This document shows positions 56,301 to 64,000 of a stretch of 64,000 nt of DNA, one piece after another. This stretch comes from Mycoplasmopsis gallinacea. Its GTDB lineage: Bacteria; Bacillota_I; Bacilli_A; Mycoplasmatales; Metamycoplasmataceae. Under the pieces are notes generated by a model. It saw only the letters and a list, made by a program, of their open reading frames with translations. It was not told the origin of the DNA and made no database searches. Numbering within the stretch: the stretch's first letter is position 1; the number at the start of each line of letters is the position of its first letter. The position numbers and the translations under genes were made by a program. The stretch is taken from positions 620,001-684,000 of the forward strand of contig NZ_CP047225.1 in assembly GCF_012220205.1 (NCBI RefSeq). The letters are read 5' to 3'.

Positions 56301-59300
56301 TAATGCTAATAAACAAGGTTTAAATGACAAAGCTAAAGAATTAAACGATCAAATGGGCATTCTTAATGAATTAACTAAAAATGAAAAAGGTGAAAACCCT
56401 GATACAACAAATACTAAAACAACAACAGGTTATATCGATTCGGATAATGAACCGTATGAAGTTACAAATCCTGATGGAACTAAATCTGAGTCAACTCTTG
56501 GTAAAAAAGATGCATATGATAAGTATATTCATGATGCAGATAATCTTTATCAACCAAATGATGTCGCAAATAGTGATGGAAGTGGTGGATCTACAAGAGT
56601 AGATACTTCGAACAAAAATGCACAAACAGATCCTAATGTTGTTAAAGAATTAATTGTAAAATTAAAAGAAGCAAAAGAAGCACTTAACGGTGATGATAAA
56701 TTCGGAGCAGAAAAAGAAAGATTACTCAAATCAATTCATAATCAAGATAATGAACTTAATATCAAATATCCTAATTTAAATCCTTCGCAAATTGAATATT
56801 TTGAGCAAGAGATTGCTAAAACAAAATCAATTAAAGAGCTTCAAAAACTAGAATTAACAATTAGCAAGTTAAATTCAGCTATGGGTCATTTATTAGAACA
56901 AATTGATCTTGCAGATAATGATCACGAAGTAACTATAACAAACGAAGATGGTACAACTTCTACTCAAACTGAAAAAGCATTCGAAAAAATGCCTAAATAC
57001 ACAGAAGCAAGCCAAAAAACAAAAGATCCATACGATCAAGTTAAAGAAATTATGAAGAAATTGGTTGATAAAAATAAAGATGTTGAAACCAAGAATGATG
57101 AACAAGGAAATCCAGTACAAGTTGATACTGATTTAATTATTGAACCAAGCAAAATTGATCAAATTTTAAACGATTACTTAGTAGCAAAAGAAAATCTAGA
57201 TGGAGATAACACCTTTAATTTAGAAAAAGAAGCTACTATTAATGAAATTAAAAATAATTCATATTTAAATTTAGCTCAAAAGAAAGATTTAATTGATAAA
57301 GTACAAGCATCAAAAACCAAAGATGAATTAAATGCTGTCAAAGAACAAATTGAACCTTTAACTGATGCTATGAAAAAACTTAGAGATATTCAAAACGAAG
57401 CATTAGAAACGTTAGAACAACCAAGATATAAAAACTCTTCAAAAGATCGTCAAGATGCTTTAAATAATGAAGATCCAGCTAATTTAGGTGTTATTCAAAA
57501 TAATAAACCATCAGTTGATGATGTTCTTAAGCATTTTATCCCTGAAGAAGATGCAAAAAACACTTCGCAAAACCTTACAATTGATCAAATTAATGATCTT
57601 GTTTCAAAAACAAGAGCAGCACTTGATAACTTAAATGGTGATGAAGAGCTTGAAAAAGCTAAACAAAAAGCAATTGAGTTAATTAAAGGTGATAATTTAT
57701 TTAATGACGGTGATCAATCATACAATAAATTAAATAGAGCTCAAAAACAATATTTAATTGATAAGATTCAAAAAGCAATTTTAATTAACGACGATAATAA
57801 CAGCAGTGTTAATGAAATTTTAGAAGAAGCAAAACAATTAAATGAGCAAATGAATGAACTTGACAAATATATTAAAAATACAGTTCAAGAAGGTCAAAAT
57901 ATTGATCCTAAATCAAGAAATAATTATAAAGATGCTAGTGATAATCTAAAAATGAACTTTGATAATTCATACAATGACTCGCTAAATAATCTTAATTATG
58001 ATAATGGACGTAATTTATCAAAAGAACAAGTTCAAGAGTTGCTTAATAAAGTTGAAAAAGATTACAATAGCCTAGATGGTGATAGCAAGAGAGATGCAGC
58101 GTTAGATGAACTTGCTAAATTAATTCAAAAAGATCCAGCATTTAAGCAAACTGATCTTTATTTAAGTAGTGAAGAAGATAAAAAAGCATTTTATGATAAA
58201 GCTATTAGCGGTGGAAAAAACATACTAGCTGATAAAGATAATGTTCCACTAAGTCAAATCAAAAATCAAATTCAAAAAATTAAGGACGCAATTAAGAAGC
58301 TTGAAGATAACAAAGAGTTATTTAAAAAACGAATTGATGCTCTGCCAAATCTTTCAGATGAAGAGAAAGCAAGGTACAAACAAGAAATCGAAGATTCGCA
58401 ATCATTTGAAGATAGAACAAATATTTACCAAAAAGCAGTAGCTAACAATGACGGAAAACAAAAAGTTATTGACTATATTAATTCTCTTCCAAATCTTAGT
58501 CCAAGAGATAAAAAAGAATTAATTCAAAAAGTAATTAATGCTAATGGTGAAAATCAGGCTGAATTAGATAAAATTCAAGACGATGCAAAAACAGCCGATG
58601 CTTTAATTGCTAAATTATTAAATGATGCAAAAGGTGACCATACTCTTTCATTGCAAGAAATTAACGATATTACTAATAAATTAAAAGAAATTGGTATTAC
58701 AAACCCAGAGTACTTTAATTTAGCTGATGAAATGTTACAATTTAAAGATCTTAAAGATACATTAGAAAAATATCGTAGTGAAGATATAAGTAGTCCAACA
58801 TTTAAAGAAACATCAAATAAACTTGATAAACTAATTGAGTCAATTCATTCATCTATTTATGCACAACCAAATATTAGAGATGCTTGAAATAAATTAAGTC
58901 AAGACACCTTAAAATTAAAAGATCAAGCCCTTAGTGAAATGAGATTAGTAGAATCCTTATCGAATTTAAGATTTGATGATTTTACCACTGAAATTAATAG
59001 TGATAAAGTAGTTGAATCTAATAAATATCAAGAATTTTATAAGGAACTTAAAGATAAAAACTTCTTTAACTTAATCTTAAAAGATAAAGGTACACTTACA
59101 AAACAAGAACTAGCAACTCTCAAAGGAATTGAGAAAAAAGATGCTTCAGATGTTTTATATAGTGTAATTCAAAAATTAATTCACGAAAAAGAAATCAAAG
59201 AAAAATTAAGTTTTTGATGATATGTCGCTCTTTCATTAACTTCTCTTGGTATTTTTAACCTCCTTTACCTTCTTTATCGTCAAAAAGAAGACAAAGAAGA

Positions 59301-59304
59301 ATAA
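50359..59304 (+). CDS. GA-module surface protein 2, giant (2,981 aa)
   Basis: Single frame with TGA as Trp. Start 50359 (AGAGAAG upstream) preferred over an in-frame TTG 15 nt earlier. Signal peptide at ~1-30 (RLLLTLPMVGVAFLPLSF), no lipobox. Residues ~35-520 are a Trp-rich unique domain that parallels protein 1 in place and style. Long helical repeats follow with at least eleven GA-like openings (NLTPDQK-type: NLTDTQKEHFKNQV, NLNDAQKEMLK, YLNLAQKKDLIDKV, KLNRAQKQYLIDKI). One lipoprotein-associated domain lies at ~1225-1320 (ITYDYPNDLKRN, NVTYEVVSTKFPS). The C-terminal helix WWYVALSLTSLGIFNLLYLL with tail RQKEDKEE anchors it. Probably a surface adhesin or host-protein binder; ligand unknown. 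Confidence 0.88.
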
Positions 59305-59310
59305 AAACAA

Positions 59311-59336
59311 AAAAGCCACCTTTAAGGTGGTTTTTC
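59311..59336 (+). terminator. Terminator of GA-module protein 2
   Basis: CCACCTT/AAGGTGG stem with T5, 7 nt after the stop. Confidence 0.85.
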
Positions 59337-59394
59337 TTTTCTATATGAAATTTTGCAGCGGAAAACTATCAAGTAGATATTAAGAGTTTATTTT

Positions 59395-61237
59395 CCTGCG
59401 TTTCCCACTTAAGTGAGTTTTTTTACATTTTCGCAGCAGTACATATTTATCTAATAAATATGTAAAAAACCTAGTAATTTACTAGGTAAAATATGATATA
59501 ATATGTGCATGCAAGCAAAAACAAAAGAAAAAAGAACATGAATATTGTGTGTTTCTAAACAAAAAGCAGGTACATATATACAGGTCGGGTGCAGAAAAAT
59601 AAAAGGTACAGGATATGAAACTAGATTTGGGATTGGCTATGAACATGACTTTGAGAAGTATCAAAAAAATTCAATTGAAAAAATCAAAATGCTTGTTAAA
59701 GACATACCTTTAACAACTCCCAAAGAAGAAATTATTGAAATTATTAATCAAAAGTTTAAAGAAAACAAAAATGATCTTGTTGAATATAGAAAAAGATTTA
59801 AGGGATATGAACTTGTTTCTTCGTTGGTTGATCATTTTGACATTTTTAAAGACTGTCATAAAACAAAATCAGTAAGTTTAAAAGAAGTTGTGATGCAACA
59901 AATTTATCAAAGATTAAAAGAGCCATTAAGTATTTTAGGCACTTTCAATAGTCTAAAAAAAGAACAAGAATTTGTTTATTCTAAAAATTCTTTTTACAGA
60001 TCGTTAGATTACATCGCTGAAAATAGGGGGCAAATTTTACAAAATGTAAATTCAGTTCTTGTAAATGAACACAAAAGAGATGTAGAAATCATATGATATG
60101 ATTCCACCACTACTTATTTTGAAACTTTTAGTAGAGAAGGGTACAAAAAACCTGGTTATTCAAAGGACGGTAAGTTTAAAGAAGATCAAATTGTTATTGG
60201 GATAGCAACTGATTCAAACGGAATTCCACTACATTACAAAGTCTTTCCTGGGAATACAACAGATGCAAACACATTCATCCCTTTTGTCTTGGAAATTCAA
60301 AAAATATATAAGATAAAACAAATTACAATTATCGCTGATAAAGGTATGTCTTTAAACAAAAACATCAGATTTTTAGAGTCCAAAGGTTTAAAATTCATTA
60401 TTTCTTACCGGATGAAAACAGGAACAAAAGACTTTAAAGAATTTGTTTTAAACCAAGAAGGTTATATTCATTCTAAAACCGGTTTAGTGCATAAATCAGA
60501 AGAATTTCTTTCTCAATATAGAAACGGTAGAATCAATGGAAAAATAAGAAAAAGAATCATTACTTTTAGTAAGAAGAGAGCAAGAAAAGATGCAGAAGAT
60601 AGACAAATTTTAATCAATAACTTCCTCAAGAAAGCTAAAAACGGAAAAGTTTCTTATGAAGATATTGCAGGCGGGAAGAAATATAGATTCTTTAAAGCTG
60701 TTGACAAATCTGGTTATTATGAACTTGATAACGAAAAGATTTTGCAAGATGAAAAGTTCGATGGATATTATGTTTACGAGACAAATAGATATGATTTAAC
60801 TCCTGATTAAATTGTAGATTTATATGCAAAACAATGAAAAGTTGAAGAGAATTTTAGAAGCTTAAAGAGTAGATTAGTTCTTAGACCCATGTATTTATCA
60901 AGTTGGAAACACATTACTGGTTATATCTGTCTTTGCTTTTTAGGTTTAGTTTTAATGAAATTCTTAGTTTTCAAAATTAATGATTTAATAGGTTTATCTC
61001 AAAAAGATAAATTTACAGAACATAGATTAAACAAAATGATTAATGACATTATAGAAGTTGAAGAAAAATTCAACAATAAAACAGTCAAAATTTTCGATAT
61101 TAAAGATAAAAGTTTGGAAGATAGTTGAAATGACTATCTATTAATTCAAAAAGTTTTAGAAATGATTAAAAAGTAAAAATAAATATCCGCTTCAAACGGA
61201 TATTTTGCTTTTTATACTAGCAAGTGGGAAACGCAGG
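59395..61237 (+). mobile_element. 1,843-bp IS1634-family element (copy B)
   Basis: Same ends and length as copy A, with a few base differences (for example GGCACAGG versus GGTACAGG and AAAAAAGAT versus AAAAGAGAT in the transposase). No direct repeat of the flanks was found, so its target duplication is lost or one flank was rearranged. Confidence 0.95.
59509..61176 (+). pseudogene. IS1634-family transposase of copy B, nonsense mutation
   Basis: Colinear with the intact 555-aa protein of copy A, but CAA is TAA at 60808-60810 (DLTPD-stop instead of DLTPDQIVDLYAKQW). The truncation removes the catalytic Glu block KVEENFRSLK. TATAAT lies 6 nt before the ATG. The remaining frame is intact to 61176, so the mutation is recent. 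Confidence 0.92.
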
Positions 61238-61329
61238 ATAAGTACAATTTTTAATTATTTTAACTTTTTACAATGATAATCATATAAAATATAAATGTGT
61301 GAAAAATATAATATTGTACTACTAAAAAT

Positions 61330-61545
61330 ATGGTGTGCAAAACTAAAAAAAGAACATGAATAGTTTCGATATCAAAAACCTAAAGGAGTAGGATATGAGA
61401 CCAGATTTTTAATTGGGTATGAACATGATTTTGAACAATTCCAAGAAGGTGTGATTGAAAAAAATAAGATGCTTATTAAGGATATTCCTTTAACAACATC
61501 AAAGGAAAAAGTTATAGAAATTATGTGAGGGAACAATTTAGAGCA
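61330..61545 (+). pseudogene. Degenerate N-terminal fragment of a related transposase
   Basis: Reads VCKTKKRTWIVSISKT-stop, then one frame over KGVGYETRFLIGYEHDFEQF and KNKMLIKDIPLTTSKEKVIE, clearly homologous to residues ~5-85 of the copy A/B transposase but more diverged. The remaining ~470 residues are missing. A TATAAT-like box precedes it. It is an old IS remnant next to the ICE-like region. Confidence 0.8.
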
Positions 61546-61982
61546 ACAAGTGCTACAAGTCAGTAATGGTATAAGCAATTCTTTTGCTTTTCATTAATAT
61601 TCTACCACAATTTCGGCAAAAGTCAAGCAAAAAGAGAATGCAAAAATGTCGCTTTGCAAGTTTTGCAAAACTCATAAAAATCTATTTACCACTAAGAAGC
61701 AATAAGCGCGTTGCTTCACGCGCGGGTGCGCTTGCGCGCTGCTTTTAAGCACAAGATAACGTTTTGGAAAAAGTTTCTAACGAAACCCAAAATTTTAGTT
61801 TTAGTATTTAATTATATTAAATACTATTTTTTTATTTTTTCTTCCAACAATTTTCCAAAAAAATTAAAAAGTTAGTTAAATTTTCCAAGATTTTTCCAAA
61901 AGCAATCAATAAACCAAAAGTTATATACTATGTATATAAGTTAAAAATTGATTTTTCCAAGATTTTTCCAAACTGCTATTTT
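61546..61982. other. Non-coding stretch with GC-rich hairpins and TTTTCCAAGA direct repeats
   Basis: No credible gene. 61696-61743 is strikingly GC-rich for this genome and contains nested inverted repeats (GAAGCAA/TTGCTTC, GCGCG/CGCGC, GCGC/GCGC). Downstream, a 20-nt sequence (TTTTCCAAGA then TTTTTCCAAA) occurs at 61881-61900 and 61953-61972, with a weaker copy at 61842-61860. Between the two good copies lies a palindrome TTATATAC-TAT-GTATATAA (61921-61939). The layout resembles iterons around a replication or transfer origin, or protein-binding sites of a mobile element, but no function is shown. Confidence 0.6.
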
Positions 61983-63203
61983 TTAGTAAATTTGGAGCAA
62001 TCCATTTTTATAGTCAAAATTATCACTTACAAGGTCAATAATTGTTGATATTTTGTAAGATGTACCCTTTTTTGAAATGTATTTTTTAAAGTAATTATGA
62101 ATATAACTTTCAGTGTGAGAACTCTTATTTATCGCTTTTGGAATATCAAAAATTAACTCTTTTTGGTTATTTATATACTTAATTAATTTCAATAACGCTT
62201 CACTAAATCTGTAATCTAGTTTGTTATTTTTGGTTCAATTTATAAAAGCAGAAAACAATTTCTCTCAATCTAAAATTGAAAAATTTTCAAAAATATTATC
62301 AAAATAACTATAAACTCCTTTGATTTTAAACTCATTTTTAAATTGTTTTACAATTGAATTATTTAAGAATTTTTTAAGCATAAATGCATTTTTAACATAG
62401 TTAATTAAATGAAACTTATCTAATACTTGATAGTCAAAATATTTAGCAGTTTCATTGATGTTTTTTGCTCCGTCTCCTTTAATACATATTTCCATATCAG
62501 GTTTATAATATTCATTTTGTATCATTTCTATAAGTGCAATAATTGAATTTTTCTCGTCATATTTAGTTAATTTTTGTTCTTTATCAAAATATATTTGAAC
62601 ATTATTTATACATTCATATCTGTTTGTTTTGTTATTAAATAAGTTAAAAGTAATCATTCTGCACATCAATTTTCTGCTTTTTCTGTTTTGTTGTATTGTC
62701 TTATAAGTATCATCTATTTCAACATATAAAATGTTTTTGTGTTCATCTTTTACATCATATTTACGCAATTTATTTGAACTGCTATTATATGAATTTGCAA
62801 TTTTATCTTCAAGTTTTGAAGAAATAACTTTCTCTTTACTATTTTGATTTATTCAATACTGATATGTGCTTTTAGGTAAAAATTTTGGTCTCCTTGCATG
62901 ACTGTTTTTAAGAAAAGTAGCAAATTTCTTTGTTTCAATTGAGTATTTATTTCTACCTATTTGTTTTAAATAATCGTGATGATAATAAGTAAAATAAGTT
63001 CTTTTTTCTTTACCGTTTTCAATTTTTCTAATGTAATAAACTCCTAAATTATAATAATGTCTATTCCCTTGATTATCAATAATTACCCTTGTTTTCACTT
63101 TATGTAAGTTTCAATTAGGGTGTTCTTGTTTTCTTTTTATGGTTCTGAAATCTTCTTCTATTTTATTTAAATCTTTAATGAAATAGAAAAACGCTGTATT
63201 CAT
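61983..63203 (-). CDS. UPF0236/ISLre2-type transposase-like protein, probably of a mycoplasma ICE
   Basis: 406 aa with Trp from TGA. Site AGGGGG before ATG at 63203. Motifs match the UPF0236 (ISLre2) group: YVEIDDTYKTIQ (first acidic block), CIKGDGAKNI, LDKFHLINYVKNAF, and SHTESYIHNYFKKYISKKG, the last resembling the E...H..S.R..K.G..W block. Proteins of this group are encoded in mycoplasma integrative conjugative elements (one is catalogued from the M. bovis element) and have been proposed to act in DNA mobilisation. No terminal inverted repeats of a free-standing IS were seen around it, favouring an ICE gene. Confidence 0.8.
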
Positions 63204-63300
63204 TTTTACCCCCTATAAAAACGAATTCTTTCTATATTTTTATGATAATACGAATAAAAGAAAAACGGAAATTTGCACTATTTAAAACTGGAAAAATGAA

Positions 63301-63330
63301 AAAACCAAGTAGAATTCAATACTTGGTTTT
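63301..63330 (-). terminator. Terminator of the right-edge gene
   Basis: AAACCAAGTA, 8-nt loop, TACTTGGTTT, followed on minus by a T-run; 24 nt after the stop of the 63354 gene. Confidence 0.75.
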
Positions 63331-63353
63331 ACATAAAAATAAAATAAATATTA

Positions 63354-64000
63354 TTATTCAATATATTCTGGTTCTTCATCTTTATCAGGGAAAATGTTCA
63401 TTTTTTCCATTACTCTTTCGATATATACATAGTTAATATGGTCTATGATATCGAAGAAATCATTAAATTGTTTTAAACTTTGAATAATTTTTTCTTCTAT
63501 CATATTAATTTGAAAAGCAAATTCTAATGAATAAACGTTATGAATAAAATATGATAAAAGAGAGCGTGATGTTTTATAAAAGTTAATAAATTTTTCACAA
63601 GTATCATAACTTTTAAATAACTTTTGCAACTCTTTTTTATAAATTTCTGTATTTAAAAGCGAACTGAAAACCGTTTCATTAGGTACATTATAAAATAATA
63701 CTTTTTGTTGTTCAGACATTTTATTTTCAAATTTTATTCCTAATTTATTTCTGTTATTTATATCGCTATTATCTAAGCAAATATTATGAAAACTTAAATA
63801 CAAAATCTTTTTATCATTTTCATTTTCGATAGGAAAATGATGAATATATTTTCCTGTTTTTTCTCTTAATTTTCTAGGAAGACAAATTTCAAAAATTTGA
63901 TTTAAACTATCTTGAGTTTCTTTTGGTGCTATATTTGTATTGTTATTTAAGATTGTTTGTAAAAGTGCAAGTTTTATAAAATATTCACTAATTGCTCTTA
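63354..64000 (-). CDS. Uncharacterised ICE-type protein, 5' end outside the window
   Basis: The minus frame is open from the window edge to the stop at 63354, at least 215 aa. Visible segments: ALLQTILNNNTNIAPKETQD, FEICLPRKLREKTGKYIHHF, LSFHNICLDNSD, KFINFYKTSRSLLSYFIHNV and an acidic end KDEEPEYIE. No catalytic motif or membrane helix is seen. Position upstream of the UPF0236-type gene on the same strand is like a conserved pair in mycoplasma ICEs, where such neighbours have no assigned function. The internal TTG at 63803 should not be taken as the start since the frame continues upstream. Confidence 0.6.
   Translation of the reverse strand, partial: RAISEYFIKLALLQTILNNNTNIAPKETQDSLNQIFEICLPRKLREKTGKYIHHFPIENENDKKILYLSFHNICLDNSDINNRNKLGIKFENKMSEQQKVLFYNVPNETVFSSLLNTEIYKKELQKLFKSYDTCEKFINFYKTSRSLLSYFIHNVYSLEFAFQINMIEEKIIQSLKQFNDFFDIIDHINYVYIERVMEKMNIFPDKDEEPEYIE

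Noticed and set aside
50359-59304. Multiple separate surface-protein genes
   Set aside because: All pieces are in the same frame and separated only by TGA (Trp) codons.

Overview
The window is a mollicute chromosome segment, most likely a Mycoplasma/Mycoplasmopsis of the hominis group. It is strongly AT-rich. In-frame TGA must be read as Trp in nearly every gene (for example KQ-W-KVEEN in a transposase and the Trp codons of pgk, metG and dnaK). There is a mycoplasma-type lipoprotein, large surface proteins and part of what looks like a mycoplasma integrative conjugative element. The species cannot be fixed from the sequence alone. All coordinates below assume translation table 4.

Layout. 1-8300: the end of a MATE-like transporter, then a 2,452-residue membrane-anchored DUF31 serine protease with many lipoprotein-associated repeats. 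8300-14600 (minus): lemA, a DUF3137-like partner, an aldehyde dehydrogenase, a 22-copy 12-bp minisatellite, a ZIP metal transporter, yebC and nadE. 14700-17860 (plus): efp, a small Asp23-like gene, a membrane protein, pncB and an RsuA-type pseudouridine synthase. 17900-22250 (minus): a type I restriction-modification locus with an hsdS array of four target-recognition modules, two (AG)n tracts at the module joints, and an hsdM split by a homopolymer frameshift. 22500-24500: two tandem DHH phosphodiesterases. 26680-30580: the HrcA/CIRCE heat-shock cluster hrcA-grpE-dnaK. 30600-39200: a lipoprotein, pgk (frameshifted), pfkA, secG, rnr, a TrmN6-like methylase, metG and an ABM-domain protein. 39595-59304: two giant GA-module surface proteins (1,467 and 2,981 aa) separated by about 6 kb of nested insertion sequences. 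59395-64000: another IS, an IS remnant, an odd GC-rich/iteron-like noncoding stretch, and two genes of a probable integrative element running off the right edge.

Mobile DNA is the most striking layer. Two identical 1,872-bp IS1634-type elements have made direct duplications of 224 and 90 bp, each inserted right after the T-run of an intrinsic terminator. The second sits inside a different 1,843-bp IS, which itself made a 129-bp duplication. Into one copy of that duplication a 344-bp element without a transposase was inserted; it has imperfect terminal inverted repeats and very strong hairpins, and it duplicated a 21-bp terminator palindrome. The order of events can be read directly from the sequence.

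Regulation visible in the sequence includes two CIRCE-like operators (before hrcA and before dnaK), intrinsic terminators at most transcript ends, and at least four genes whose TATAAT box lies 6-7 nt before the ATG, implying leaderless mRNAs. No rRNA gene, tRNA gene or CRISPR array was recognised.
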